A stretch of DNA of 64,000 nt from Cellulomonas xylanilytica (GCF_007989805.1 NZ_BJUB01000002.1:62001-126000), one strand, 5' to 3'. Shown: positions 43,272 through 52,842, numbered from the stretch's first letter. A program made the numbers and translations. The notes: generated by a model not told the origin, from the letters alone.

Positions 43272-43799
43272 CTAGCGACCTGCGACGACGCAGACCGACC
43301 CCACCGGTGCGGTGTCGGCGCGGAGCGTCTCGTGCACCGTCCAGCCGGCCCCGGTCAGCAGGGCGGTCGCCGCCTCGACGACCTGCTCGTCCTTCTGCGG
43401 GACCGGTCCCTGGTGGAACACGTACAGCCGCCCGCCCGGGGCCAGCGCGCGCGAGACCACGGCCAGGCCGTCGGCGGGCGGTGTCCAGAACAGGCTCACG
43501 TTGACGGCGAACACCACGTCGAAGGACGCCGCTTCCAGCTCCGCTGCGGCGAGGGTCGTGGTGCGGAGCTCCGCGACGCCGGCCTCGACGCTCCGGCGGT
43601 TCCGCCGACCGGCCGTCTCCGTCATGGTCGCGGAGCGGTCCAGCGCCAGCAGGCGCCCGCCGTCGAGCCGCTCGCACACCAGCGCGGCGGCGATCCCGTG
43701 GCCGCAGCCCACCTCCAGCACCCGGTCGGTCGGCGCGATCCGCATCACCTCCATCGCCCAGACGAAGCGATCGGGGACCCTCTCCGGCATGGCCGCCAC
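43272..43799 (-). CDS. Class I SAM-dependent methyltransferase
   Basis: A 175-residue protein with the SAM-binding motif VLEVGCGHGIAAALVCERL (motif I), LLALDRSATM (motif II acidic end), and FDVVFAVNVSLFW (motif IV). It is compact, without extra domains. The substrate is unknown. Convergent with the GH13 gene. Confidence 0.84.
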   Translation of the reverse strand: MAAMPERVPDRFVWAMEVMRIAPTDRVLEVGCGHGIAAALVCERLDGGRLLALDRSATMTETAGRRNRRSVEAGVAELRTTTLAAAELEAASFDVVFAVNVSLFWTPPADGLAVVSRALAPGGRLYVFHQGPVPQKDEQVVEAATALLTGAGWTVHETLRADTAPVGSVCVVAGR

Positions 43800-43824
43800 C
43801 TCCTGCCCCGCACCGTAGCGAGCA

Positions 43825-43867
43825 GGAAGGGCGGCGCACCGGTACCCAGCCGGAACGCCGCCCTTCC
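43825..43867. terminator. Terminator downstream of the GH87 gene
   Basis: Perfect 12-bp stem (43825-43836 with 43856-43867) around a 19-base loop, between the GH87 gene end and the methyltransferase start on the same strand. Confidence 0.65.
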
Positions 43868-43894
43868 CTCACCGCACCCCCGGCGGTGGTCCTG

Positions 43895-45937
43895 CTACCA
43901 GGCCGACGGCGCGGGCGGCGCCACGACCGGCGGCCGGTCGTCGCACGTGATGGTGTTCGGCAGCTGCCACGCGCCGAACCACGGCCCGGTGGTGCCGCCG
44001 CCGTCGTTGCCGCCGAGGTCGACCGACGACCACTCCGAGCCGGTGGGCGGGAAGTTGAACGACCCGCAGTTGTTGATGCCGACGGCACCCACGTTGCGGG
44101 CGTCGACGTTCTCGAAGGTCGCTGACCCGGCGGCGCGGGCGCTGAGCACCGAGGTGCCGGTGCCGTCCACCCGGATGTCGCGGAAGTGCAGGTTGGTCAC
44201 CGAGTAGAGGTCCTTCACGGGCCAGTCGGCGACCACCATGATCGCGTTGTAGGTGCTGTCGAGGAAGTGGTCGCCGACCACCTGGACGTCCGCGTCGATG
44301 TCCCCCTGGAGCGCGTAGAACCAGATCGCGCCGAGCCCGATGTTCCAGTTGAGCTCGTAGGTGCCGGCACGGACGGTGGTGTTGTCGGTGATCCAGAGGC
44401 TGCCGGTGAAGGGTTCGGCGCCGAACCGGGAGCCCACCTGGATGCCGCTGCCCTCCCGGACCGGGTCGGCCACGAGGTTCCCGACGAGCGTCGTGTCGTG
44501 GCCGCCGTAGATGGCGATGCCGTTGGCCAGCGTCGGCGTCTGGACGGTGTTGTTCTCGAACCGGTTGCCGGAGTTGGTCGTCTTCTCCGCCCACATGGCC
44601 AGCCCGTCGTCGCCCGTGTTGCGCACGACGTTGTTCGACGCGACCGAGTTGGTGACCCCGGTGTGGAAGTTCAGCCCGTCGGCGATCTGGTCGACGAGGT
44701 AGCTGTTCGTCACGACGAGGTTGTCCATCGGTCCGTCCACCCAGACGCCGACCTTGGTGTGCTGGATGTACAGGCCGTCGATGGTCGAGTCGCTCAGCGC
44801 GCCGCCGATGCCGTTGACCTGGTCGGTGTCGATGCGCTCGCGCACGTCGCCCTGGATGGCGAACCCGGACAGGTGCACGTTCGACGAGCCGCCCTCGGAC
44901 GCGTCCTTGCCGTAGAAGCCGACGCCGGTGTGCACGGAACCGTCGGGCGCCGGAGCGGGCAGGGCCACCTCGCGGCCCTTGATGGTGGTGTACCAGCTGC
45001 CGGCGCCCTCGATCGTGACGTCGTCGACGATGATGTGCCGGTTCACCTGGTAGACGCCCGGCGGGACGTACACCGGCAGGTCCTTCTTCTGCGCGAACGC
45101 GATGGCCTTGTCGAACGCCTGGGCGGAGTCCTTCCGGCCGAAGGGGTCGGCACCGAACAGCAGCACGTTCGCGGCCTTCAGGCGGACGTGCGGCGGGCCG
45201 ACCTGCTCGGAGTCCAGCAGGTCGATGACCGTCCACGCGGCGTTCGTCCCCGGAGGGGCGGTCAGCCGGACCGTCGACCCGGCCTTGTACGTCTTGCCGA
45301 GGAGCAGTCGTTGCTCGTCGTAGAAGTGCATGGGCCGGAACGGGGTGGTGACCGTCGGCGTCGGCGTGGTCTGCGCGGGGACGCACGCGCACTCGGTGAT
45401 CCACCAGTCGGGGTGCAGCAGGCCCGCGTTCGGGTCGTTGCTGAACGGGTACTGGTTGTAGAGCCACGAGTACTGCGAGGTCAGCGTCATGGTGCGCTTC
45501 CCGGAGCCGTTGACGGTGACGTCGAGCGGGGCCGTGATCCCGCCGCCGGTGGCCGAGTCGGGGATCGAGTACCGCACGGTGAGCGCGTTCGCGGCCTTCG
45601 GCAGCGTGAACTCGACGTACTGCCCGGGCAGCAGCTTCACCGCCGAACGCCCCGACGCCTCCGCCGGCAGCGTGTACGCGGTCCGGTCGGGGCCGATGAC
45701 CGTGCCGGTGGTCACCGCACTCTCCGCCTCCTGCTCCAGGAAGCCGACGGAGGCACCGCGCCCCTCGACCAGGGCGGGGTCGAGCGCGGCGCGCGTGACG
45801 GGGGTGGGAGCCGGGGCGGGGGGACGTCCGTGGGCCGACGCGGCGCTCCCGGTACCGGCGACCACGGCGACGGCCAGCACGACGGCGAGCGCGCGCGGCG
45901 CCCGACGGCGACCGGGCCAGCTGACTGAGTTCCTCAC
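43895..45937 (-). CDS. Secreted GH87-like alpha-1,3-glucanase (mycodextranase family)
   Basis: A 680-residue secreted protein. A signal peptide ends around GSAASA-HGR. Residues ~50-200 form a CBM-like beta-sandwich (EQEAESAVTTGTVIG, PGQYVEFTLPKAANALTVRY). A right-handed beta-helix follows, beginning ADPFGRKDSAQAFDKAI. The segment DGLNFHTGVTNSV...GDDGLAMWAE places three Asp at about 418, 441 and 442. As I recall, characterised GH87 enzymes have their three catalytic Asp with the same 23/24 spacing. The protein ends in a Pro/Ala linker (PPVVAPPAPSAW) with no domain after it, as if a C-terminal module was lost. GTG start follows AAGGAGG. Confidence 0.82.
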   Translation of the reverse strand: MRNSVSWPGRRRAPRALAVVLAVAVVAGTGSAASAHGRPPAPAPTPVTRAALDPALVEGRGASVGFLEQEAESAVTTGTVIGPDRTAYTLPAEASGRSAVKLLPGQYVEFTLPKAANALTVRYSIPDSATGGGITAPLDVTVNGSGKRTMTLTSQYSWLYNQYPFSNDPNAGLLHPDWWITECACVPAQTTPTPTVTTPFRPMHFYDEQRLLLGKTYKAGSTVRLTAPPGTNAAWTVIDLLDSEQVGPPHVRLKAANVLLFGADPFGRKDSAQAFDKAIAFAQKKDLPVYVPPGVYQVNRHIIVDDVTIEGAGSWYTTIKGREVALPAPAPDGSVHTGVGFYGKDASEGGSSNVHLSGFAIQGDVRERIDTDQVNGIGGALSDSTIDGLYIQHTKVGVWVDGPMDNLVVTNSYLVDQIADGLNFHTGVTNSVASNNVVRNTGDDGLAMWAEKTTNSGNRFENNTVQTPTLANGIAIYGGHDTTLVGNLVADPVREGSGIQVGSRFGAEPFTGSLWITDNTTVRAGTYELNWNIGLGAIWFYALQGDIDADVQVVGDHFLDSTYNAIMVVADWPVKDLYSVTNLHFRDIRVDGTGTSVLSARAAGSATFENVDARNVGAVGINNCGSFNFPPTGSEWSSVDLGGNDGGGTTGPWFGAWQLPNTITCDDRPPVVAPPAPSAW

Positions 45938-46026
45938 GGAGCGCCTCCTTGCGCAGCCGGGGACGGCGCCGTGAGGACGGGCAGGGGCACGGCGCCGCGG
46001 GGACGGGACACACCGTACGTTCTGGA

Positions 46027-46051
46027 CAATCCTGTAGACAAGATCGGATTG
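46027..46051 (-). promoter_or_regulatory. Inverted repeat in the GH87 upstream region
   Basis: CAATCC-N13-GGATTG lies about 90 bases before the GH87 start, within a distinctly AT-richer patch (46018-46080) where the promoter is expected. A candidate regulator site; low confidence. Confidence 0.3.
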
Positions 46052-46167
46052 AAGAAAGCAAGAACTTACGCATATCGACGCAAGAGTCCGTCGCAACGAG
46101 GCAGTCGGACCAGTTCCGTGCAGCACGAGGCGGTGCAACGCCCTGACCGCCCGCGGGCGGCCCGGCG

Positions 46168-47658
46168 TCACGCGTCGAGGTGGCTGACCTCGTCCCAGAC
46201 GTCGGCCCAGGTCTCGCGCGGGCCGTCGCACACCTGCACGACCCCGCCCTGCTCCTCGTTGTCGACGTCGACCCCGTTGTCGACCACGGCCACCGACCGG
46301 CACCCGACGGCCCAGGCCGGCGCGTCCTCGTACCCGACGAGCACCACGGGCCTGACGAGGTCGGCGTCCGGCGGGCCCCAGGCGGCGTACCCGTTGTGCC
46401 CGCTGTGCACGGGCACGTCGGAGCCGTACCACTCGAGCGCGCCGGCCTCGCCGTAGCTCGCCGTGACCACGAGCACCGCCCCGCTGTCGTCGACCGCCCG
46501 CCCCACCGTCGCGACCAGCTCGGGCCAGCCGATCATCTCGGCCTGGTCGCCGTTGATCTCCGGGTAGACGGACGCGCCGAACGTCCGCTCGGGCAGCAGC
46601 GGGAGGGCTGCCGGCCAGGCCACGAACGCGCCCAGCGCCAGCACCGCGCCGGTCACGACGAGCCCTCGGCGGGACCAGCGCTCCTGCAGCCCGCACGCGC
46701 CGGCCGCGAGCAGCACCGGCACGGCGCCGACGACGTAGTACGCCTTGCCACCGGTCACCAGGAACGCCACCACGAGGACGAGGAACGCCCACGCGAGCGG
46801 CTTGGCCCGCACCAGCGCGGGCACGCGCAGCAGCCGCACCAGGCCGTAGACCCACAGCACGGCCGCGACGGGGCTGTACTGGACGAGCAGGAGGCCGACG
46901 AACTCCAGCCGCGGTCCGACCCCGGAGTACTCGTCGCGGATGTCGGCGGCCAGCTCCAGCTGCGGCCACCCGTGCGCCGCCTGCCAGAGCAGGTTCGGCA
47001 GCCAGAGCAGCAGCGCCAGGCCGACCCCCGCCCAGGCCCACGGCGAGCGCAGGTGGTGCCGGACCTGGGGGGTCAGCGCGACGCCGACCACGACCGCCCC
47101 GAGCAGGAACCCGACGAGGTGCTTGTCCAACAGCCCGATCCCGCCCAGCAGCCCGACCAGCAGCCACCCGCGTGGCGCGTCCCGGGACAGGGTCCGCAGC
47201 ACGACGTACACGATCGCGACCCAGAACAGGGTGTCGATCGTCGTGGTCGAGAGGATGTGGCCGAGCGTCACGACGACCACGCCGGTCCCGGTCGCGACGG
47301 CCGTGAGCACCTGCGCCCCGGTCCGGCCACCCAGCTCCCGGGCGGTCAGGGCGGCCAGCACGACGACGGCGGCGGCCGCGAGCGCGCTGGGCAGGTGCAG
47401 CGCGACGAGGGAACCGGGCGCGACCAGGTCCATGACGCGCGCGACGAGCGGGGTCAGCGGCGGCTGGTCGGGGTAGCCCCACGCGAGGTGCCGGCCGGCG
47501 GCGACGAAGTACAGCTCGTCGCGGTGCGGGCCGTACCGGCCGGACAGCGCGACGAGCACCGCGAGCAGCGCACCCGCGGTCCCGAGCACCCAGAGCGTGG
47601 CGAACGGAGCCACGGCAGGGGACGCGCCGCGACGCCGGTCGACGTCGGCGACGACCAC
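46168..47658 (-). CDS. GT39/ArnT-like membrane glycosyltransferase
   Basis: A 496-residue integral membrane protein with about ten helices. GT39-type first-loop motif RDELYFVAAGRHLAWGYPDQPPLTP supplies the catalytic acidic residue. A C-terminal ~100-residue extracellular domain (GASVYPEINGDQAEMIGWPEL onward) follows. It would transfer a sugar from a polyprenyl-phosphate donor to a protein or cell-wall polymer outside. GTG start 47658 is a weak choice but fits the N-terminal helix. The acceptor is unknown. Confidence 0.85.
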   Translation of the reverse strand: MVVADVDRRRGASPAVAPFATLWVLGTAGALLAVLVALSGRYGPHRDELYFVAAGRHLAWGYPDQPPLTPLVARVMDLVAPGSLVALHLPSALAAAAVVVLAALTARELGGRTGAQVLTAVATGTGVVVVTLGHILSTTTIDTLFWVAIVYVVLRTLSRDAPRGWLLVGLLGGIGLLDKHLVGFLLGAVVVGVALTPQVRHHLRSPWAWAGVGLALLLWLPNLLWQAAHGWPQLELAADIRDEYSGVGPRLEFVGLLLVQYSPVAAVLWVYGLVRLLRVPALVRAKPLAWAFLVLVVAFLVTGGKAYYVVGAVPVLLAAGACGLQERWSRRGLVVTGAVLALGAFVAWPAALPLLPERTFGASVYPEINGDQAEMIGWPELVATVGRAVDDSGAVLVVTASYGEAGALEWYGSDVPVHSGHNGYAAWGPPDADLVRPVVLVGYEDAPAWAVGCRSVAVVDNGVDVDNEEQGGVVQVCDGPRETWADVWDEVSHLDA

Positions 47659-47716
47659 CCGGGGAGCGTAGCGACACCGCCGGGCGCGACGGGAGGGACC
47701 GGGTGAGACTGGATCC

Positions 47717-48493
47717 ATGATCTCTGTGGACATCCCGACCCTGACCCTCCCCGGCGGGCAGATCCCCGTCGTCGGCCTCGGCACCTGGCAGTCGGAGGGC
47801 GGTGCCGCCGAGCGCGCGGTCACCGCGGCGCTGCAGCTGGGGTACCGGCACATCGACACCGCCACCGGCTACGGCAACGAGGCGGAGGTGGGCCGGGCGC
47901 TGGCGACCATCGACGTCGACCGGGACGACGTGTTCGTCACCACCAAGCTGCCGCCGGACCACGCCGACCGCGCCCGCCGCACGCTGACCGAGTCGCTGGT
48001 GGCACTGGGCACCGACCACCTGGACCTGTGGCTCATCCACTGGCCGCCGGGGCGCCAGGCCTCCCCGGAGACGTGGCAGGTGTTCCGGGAGGCGCGCGAC
48101 GAGGGTCTCGTCCGGTCGATCGGCGTGTCCAACTACTCGATCGCCCAGCTGGACGAGCTCATCGCCGCCACGGGCGAGGCCCCGGCGGTGAACCAGATCC
48201 CCTACAGCCCGCGCGACCACGACCCCGACCTGCTGGCGGCCCACCGCGAGCGCGGCGTCGTCGTCGAGGGGTACAGCCCGCTGAAGCGCACCGACCTGGG
48301 TGCGTCGGCGCTGACGGCCGCGGCGGACGCGCACGGCGTGACCCCGGCCCAGGTGGTGCTGCGCTGGCACGTGCAGCACGACGTGGTCGTCATCCCGAAG
48401 TCGACGACGCCGGAGCGGATCGGGTCCAACCTCGACGTCCTCGGGTTCTCGCTCACCGACGACGAGATGGCCGCGATCGACGCCCTGGGCTGA
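47717..48493 (+). CDS. Aldo/keto reductase
   Basis: A 258-residue NADPH-dependent reductase, AKR5-like. The catalytic tetrad is in HIDTATGYGNE (Asp, Tyr), TTKL (Lys) and LIHWP (His). NADPH-binding VVIPKSTTPERI is near the C-terminus. Acts on small aldehydes or keto-acids; substrate unknown. Divergent from the GT39 gene. Confidence 0.92.
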   Translation: MISVDIPTLTLPGGQIPVVGLGTWQSEGGAAERAVTAALQLGYRHIDTATGYGNEAEVGRALATIDVDRDDVFVTTKLPPDHADRARRTLTESLVALGTDHLDLWLIHWPPGRQASPETWQVFREARDEGLVRSIGVSNYSIAQLDELIAATGEAPAVNQIPYSPRDHDPDLLAAHRERGVVVEGYSPLKRTDLGASALTAAADAHGVTPAQVVLRWHVQHDVVVIPKSTTPERIGSNLDVLGFSLTDDEMAAIDALG

Positions 48494-48502
48494 GCCGCCG
48501 GC

Positions 48503-49984
48503 TCACTCCAGCACCGTGATGCCGTCGGTCGTGTAGGACCACCCGACCAGGAGGCCGTGCATCAGCTGGATGTCGGACACCCCAGGCGGGAACTCGATCG
48601 TGCGCGTCTCGTCGCCCGTGCCGAGGTCGTACACGGTCACGCGGCCGACGCCGCTGTCGTCGTACGCCGACGACAGCAGCATCAGGTCCCGGCCGTCGGT
48701 GGCGAGCATGCCCTGGCCGGACACCGGCAGCGGGGTGCGCCACAGGACCTCGCCGGTGCGGCCGTCGAGGCCGGCGATCTCGGTCGACGTGGTCAGGTAC
48801 AGGCGGCCGCGCAGGATCAGGGCGTTGTAGCTCGGTTGCACCTTGGCCTCCCAGAGCTGCTCGCCGGTTCGCCGGTCCCACGCGTACGCGTGGCCGCGGT
48901 AGGTCAGCGTCAGGCCGGGCAGGCTGCCGTCGTCGACGGTGACCCGGACGGGCTCCCCCTGGAGCACGACGTCCCCGGCGGGGTCGGCGTCAGGGGCCAG
49001 CAGCGTCGTCGTCGTCGGGCTGCTGCCGCCGTAGGTCGAGATCATGAGCTGCCCGGTCACCGGGTCGGTGCCCAGGCCGGCGTCCTGGCCCGCCTCCCGC
49101 AGGTCGTCCCGCACCAGGGCCCCGGTCTCCGACAGCACGACGTACCCGTCGCCGTCGTAGAGGGCGACGGCGTCCCCGGCGGTGAAGAGTCCCCAGTCCT
49201 GCTGCTCGGTGGGCGTGACGTCCGCCGCCTCCACGGGCTCCCGGTAGCGCCACTGCTCGTCACCGGTCTGGACGTCGTGCCCGACGACGACCACGCCGTC
49301 CTGCGCGTCGCGCGTGCCGACCACGGCGAGGTCACCGACGACGGCGAGCCGGGACCCGTGCGCGACGGCCCACTCCGCGACCACGTGCCCGTCCCCGCTG
49401 TCGAGGACCACGACCCGGGTGGTGGTCGCCGGGAAGCGCTCCTCCGTCTCGTTCCCGTAGCGCACGAACCCGTCCGTGGCCAGGCACACGAGGAGCGTCG
49501 AGGCCTCCTCCCAGCCACCGTCGCCCTGGCAGCGGCCGCCCGAGCCGTTCTCCCGCGTCGCGGCGCGCTCGGTGCTCGGGCCCACCAGCGGGGTGGACCA
49601 CAGCGCCGCGCCCGTGCGCTGGTCGACCGCCTCGACGGACTGGGACCCGTCCGGCGCGACGGTGAGGGTGGCGGTGCGCGCGTCGCCGATCTCGATGGCC
49701 GACCAGAGGTCGTAGCCCTCCACCGACGACATCTCGCGGACCACGACCAGCTCGTCGCCGAGCTGCGGGAAGACGCCCGCGACGGAGGCGAGGCGCGCGA
49801 CGGCCGCTGCCTCCCGGGAGTCGACGACCCACTGCGTACCCACGAGCGACAGGGCCACCGCCACCGCGCCGGCCGCGACCCACCGCGGGCCGCGTCGGCT
49901 GCGCGCGGGCGTCTCGGGCTGCTCCGTGACGTGCTCGTCACCGTCGAGCAGCTCGACCTCCTGCATGTCGCCGCGGCGCGCCAT
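48503..49984 (-). CDS. PQQ-like beta-propeller membrane protein, paralog 1
   Basis: A 493-residue type II membrane protein. Short cytoplasmic N-terminus with MQEVELLDGD, one helix (WVAAGAVAVALSLVGTQWVV, about 36-56), then an extracellular propeller of PQQ-like blades, for example DQRTGAALWSTPLVG, DVQTGDEQWRYREPV, DRRTGEQLWEAKVQP, DGRTGEVLWRTPLPV. It lacks PQQ-dehydrogenase active-site motifs, so is probably a scaffold or sensor. One of three paralogs here. Divergent from the AztD-like gene, so the Zur-like box lies between them. Confidence 0.83.
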   Translation of the reverse strand: MARRGDMQEVELLDGDEHVTEQPETPARSRRGPRWVAAGAVAVALSLVGTQWVVDSREAAAVARLASVAGVFPQLGDELVVVREMSSVEGYDLWSAIEIGDARTATLTVAPDGSQSVEAVDQRTGAALWSTPLVGPSTERAATRENGSGGRCQGDGGWEEASTLLVCLATDGFVRYGNETEERFPATTTRVVVLDSGDGHVVAEWAVAHGSRLAVVGDLAVVGTRDAQDGVVVVGHDVQTGDEQWRYREPVEAADVTPTEQQDWGLFTAGDAVALYDGDGYVVLSETGALVRDDLREAGQDAGLGTDPVTGQLMISTYGGSSPTTTTLLAPDADPAGDVVLQGEPVRVTVDDGSLPGLTLTYRGHAYAWDRRTGEQLWEAKVQPSYNALILRGRLYLTTSTEIAGLDGRTGEVLWRTPLPVSGQGMLATDGRDLMLLSSAYDDSGVGRVTVYDLGTGDETRTIEFPPGVSDIQLMHGLLVGWSYTTDGITVLE

Positions 49985-50027
49985 GGCCGGGACTGTACCG
50001 GGCCCGGCCGCATCGGAGGGGACGTAT

Positions 50028-50042
50028 TGATATTCGTTCTCA
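50028..50042 (+). promoter_or_regulatory. Zur-box-like operator
   Basis: TGATATTCGTTCTCA resembles the actinobacterial Zur core (TGAAAATCATTTTCA type) with the outer TGA and TCA and central pattern kept. It lies 22 bases before the AztD-like start, overlapping where a promoter would be in the 79-base divergent gap. Confidence 0.5.
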
Positions 50043-50063
50043 TTCGCTGTTACGGTCACCGCC

Positions 50064-51335
50064 ATGACCACCACGAGAGCCGCCCTGCGCCGCCCCACGA
50101 CCCTCGCCGCGCTCGCCCTTCCCCTCGCCCTGCTGACCGCCTGCGCGGGCTCGCCGGCGGACGCCCCGACGTCCGAGCCGTCCGCCTCCGAGGTGGCCGA
50201 GGCGTCGGACGCCCGCGAGACGGCGACCCTCGAGCCCCGCCTCGTGCTCACCTACGACGGCGGCCTGCAGGTCCTCGACGCGACCACGCTCGAGACCCTC
50301 GCGGACCTGCCCCTCGACGGTTTCAACCGCATCAACGAGGCCGGTGACGGCCGGCACGTCCTCGTCACCACGAAGGACGGCTTCACCGTGCTCGACACCG
50401 GGGTGTGGGCCGAGGCCCACGGGGACCACGCGCACTACTACGCGGCCGACCCGGAGCTGACGGGCACCACCTTCACCGCCGAGAAGCCCGGCCACGTCGT
50501 CCCCCACGGCGAGCGGACCGCGCTGTTCGACGACGGCACGGGTGCGGTCACGGTGATCGACAGCGAGCACGTCGCCGACGGTCCCGAGGGCGCCCGCACG
50601 TTCACCACCCCGTCCGCGCACCACGGCGTCGCGGTCGAGCTCGAGGACGGCACGGTCGTCGTCAGCGAGGGCACCGAGGACGCCCGGACCGGGATCCGGG
50701 TGCTCGACGCCGGCGGCACCGAGGTCGACCGCTCCGACGCGTGCCCCGGGGTGCACGGCGAGGCGGTCGCCGCCGACGAGGCCGTCGTCGTCGGCTGCCA
50801 GGACGGCGTGCTCGTCTACCGCGCCGGCACGATCACCAAGGTGGCGTCCCCCGACGCGTACGGCCGCATCGGCAACCAGGCGGGCACCGAGGCGTCGCCC
50901 GTGGTGCTCGGCGACTACAAGTCCGACCCCGACGCCGAGCTCGAGCGCCCGACGCGCGTGTCGCTGGTCGACACGGTGGCCGGCACGCTCCAGCTGGTCG
51001 ACCTGCCCGCCAGCTACTCGTTCCGGTCCCTCGCCCGTGGCGCCGACGGGTCCGCCCTCGTGCTCGGCACCGACGGCGCGCTGCACGTCATCGACCCGCT
51101 GACGGGACGGCTGGAGCGGTCCGCCCCCGTGGTCGGGCCGTGGACCGAGCCCGACGACTGGCAGCAGCCCCGCCCGACCGTGCGGGTGCTCGACGGCATG
51201 GCCTACGTCACGGACCCCGAGCAGCGCCGCCTGCACGTGGTCGACCCGGCCACCGGGGAGATATGGAAGAGCGTCGAGCTGACCATCACCCCGAACGAGC
51301 TCACCGGCGTCCTCGGCGGGACGCACAGCCACTGA
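50064..51335 (+). CDS. aztD: AztD-like zinc metallochaperone lipoprotein
   Basis: A 423-residue lipoprotein (lipobox LLTAC). Seven-bladed propeller pattern with short VLDATTLETLADLPLDG-type blades. His-rich loops EAHGDHAHYY and TFTTPSAHHG and a C-terminal GGTHSH suit zinc binding, as in AztD, which passes zinc to a periplasmic binding protein. No aztABC transporter genes are nearby. No clear ribosome site precedes the ATG, so leaderless or weak translation is possible. A Zur-like box upstream fits zinc repression. Confidence 0.78.
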   Translation: MTTTRAALRRPTTLAALALPLALLTACAGSPADAPTSEPSASEVAEASDARETATLEPRLVLTYDGGLQVLDATTLETLADLPLDGFNRINEAGDGRHVLVTTKDGFTVLDTGVWAEAHGDHAHYYAADPELTGTTFTAEKPGHVVPHGERTALFDDGTGAVTVIDSEHVADGPEGARTFTTPSAHHGVAVELEDGTVVVSEGTEDARTGIRVLDAGGTEVDRSDACPGVHGEAVAADEAVVVGCQDGVLVYRAGTITKVASPDAYGRIGNQAGTEASPVVLGDYKSDPDAELERPTRVSLVDTVAGTLQLVDLPASYSFRSLARGADGSALVLGTDGALHVIDPLTGRLERSAPVVGPWTEPDDWQQPRPTVRVLDGMAYVTDPEQRRLHVVDPATGEIWKSVELTITPNELTGVLGGTHSH

Positions 51336-51349
51336 CCCCCTGACCAGGC

Positions 51350-51383
51350 GGACGGCCTCCCGGCGGAACCCCGGGGGCCGTCC
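51350..51383. terminator. Hairpin between AztD-like and PQQ paralog 2 genes
   Basis: GGACGGCC (51350-51357) pairs with GGCCGTCC (51376-51383), with a further inner stem, between the two convergent genes. Confidence 0.6.
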
Positions 51384-51387
51384 GTCG

Positions 51388-52842
51388 CTATCCGAGCACC
51401 ACCAGCCGGCCGTCACCCCAGCCGAGCAGCAGGTGCCCGAGGGAGAGCGTGGACCGCAGACCGTCGGGGAACGGCACCCGCCACAGGGTGCGGCCGTCGG
51501 TCAGGGCGTAGGCGACGAGCTCGCTGCGGTCGTCGCCCCCGACGGGCTGCTCCGCGGTGACCAGCTGCCGCCCGTCGGTGACGAGGAACCCGGGCACCGT
51601 GCCCTCGACCGTCGCGGCCCGCCACACCAGCTCCCCGGTGCGGCCGTCCAGCGCCACCACCCCCGCCTGCGTGCTCAGGTACACCCGCCCGTCCAGGACG
51701 ACCGAGTTCACGGACGCGACCACCTCGGACCGCCAGCGGGCCTCGCCCGTGGCCGCGTCCCAGCCACGGACGTTCCCGCTGGACGTCACGACGAGACCCG
51801 GCACGCTCCCGTCGTCGACCGTGAACGGGAGGACCTCGCCCGGCACGTCGACGTCCGCACGGCCGCGCTCGACCAGGGTCGAGAGCAGCGTGCCCGACCC
51901 GGTGGCGGACAGCAGGACGAGCCGCCCCGCGACGGGGTCGACCACGTGGTCGGCGTCCCCCGGTCCGCTCTCGCGCAGCACCTGTCCCGTCGACGACAGC
52001 ACGGTGGCGGTCCACCCGGGGACGGTCACGGCGACCAGACCGTCGACGGCGACCAGCCGGACCCCGCCGGCGAACGCGCGGCGGTCGGCACCGGGCAGCG
52101 GCGGGCTGAACCGCCAGCGCACCTCCCCGGTCAGCAGGTCCCGGCCGGAGACCTCCGTCTCGGCGTCCCGCCCGGGGACCGCCACGACCGCCAGCCCGGG
52201 GAGCGCCGCGAGCGCGGTGGCACCCGGTGCGGACGTGTCGGCGACGACGTGCCCGTCGCGGGTGTCGAGGACGACCACCCGCGTCGTCGTCGCCGCCTTG
52301 CGCGTCTCGACCCCCTCGTCGCCGTACTGCACGAAGCCGTCGCTGACCAGGCACGCGGCCTCCTCGGGCGGCCCCTCGTCGACCGGCACCGCGACGCACG
52401 TGCCGGCGGCGGTCCGGTCGAGGGATCGTGCCCGGTCGGCGTCCGGTCCCAGCAGCGGGGTGCTGAACCGTTGCCGCCCCGTGCGCTGGTCGAGGGACAC
52501 GAACGCCTGCGACCCGTCCTCGGCGACGAGCAGCCCGAGCACGGCGCCGTCGACGTCGATGCGCTGCGCGATCACCGCGGTCACCGCGGGGTCCGGCCGC
52601 CACAGCACCCCCGTCTCGGCCCCGACGGACCGCACGACCCCGGGCGTCGCCGCGAGGCGCTCGGTCGCTGCCCGCTCCCGTCGATCGAGGACCGCCTGCG
52701 TCAGGCCGAGCCCCACGGCGAGCACGACGGCGACGCCGACCACCCACCGCCACGCACCCCGGCCCCGGGCAGCCGGCTCCGGCGCGACGGCCGGGACGTC
52801 CGCCTCGTCGAGCTCGACGTGCTGCATCGCACCGCGCGGCAT
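51388..52842 (-). CDS. PQQ-like beta-propeller membrane protein, paralog 2
   Basis: A 484-residue type II membrane protein, clearly homologous to paralog 1. N-terminal MQHVELDEAD, a helix WVVGVAVVLAVGLGLTQAVL, then propeller blades DQRTGRQRFSTPLLG, DLLTGEVRWRFSPPL, DAATGEARWRSEVVA and DGRTGELVWRAATVE. No catalytic motif. A 53-base gap separates it from paralog 3 upstream on the same strand. Confidence 0.83.
   Translation of the reverse strand: MPRGAMQHVELDEADVPAVAPEPAARGRGAWRWVVGVAVVLAVGLGLTQAVLDRRERAATERLAATPGVVRSVGAETGVLWRPDPAVTAVIAQRIDVDGAVLGLLVAEDGSQAFVSLDQRTGRQRFSTPLLGPDADRARSLDRTAAGTCVAVPVDEGPPEEAACLVSDGFVQYGDEGVETRKAATTTRVVVLDTRDGHVVADTSAPGATALAALPGLAVVAVPGRDAETEVSGRDLLTGEVRWRFSPPLPGADRRAFAGGVRLVAVDGLVAVTVPGWTATVLSSTGQVLRESGPGDADHVVDPVAGRLVLLSATGSGTLLSTLVERGRADVDVPGEVLPFTVDDGSVPGLVVTSSGNVRGWDAATGEARWRSEVVASVNSVVLDGRVYLSTQAGVVALDGRTGELVWRAATVEGTVPGFLVTDGRQLVTAEQPVGGDDRSELVAYALTDGRTLWRVPFPDGLRSTLSLGHLLLGWGDGRLVVLG

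Noticed and set aside
43895..48379. A 1,494-residue frame reading through from the GT39 and aldo/keto reductase region into the GH87 gene
   Set aside because: Only the portion after GTG 45937 has a signal peptide, a good ribosome site and family motifs. The upstream part is shadow sequence.
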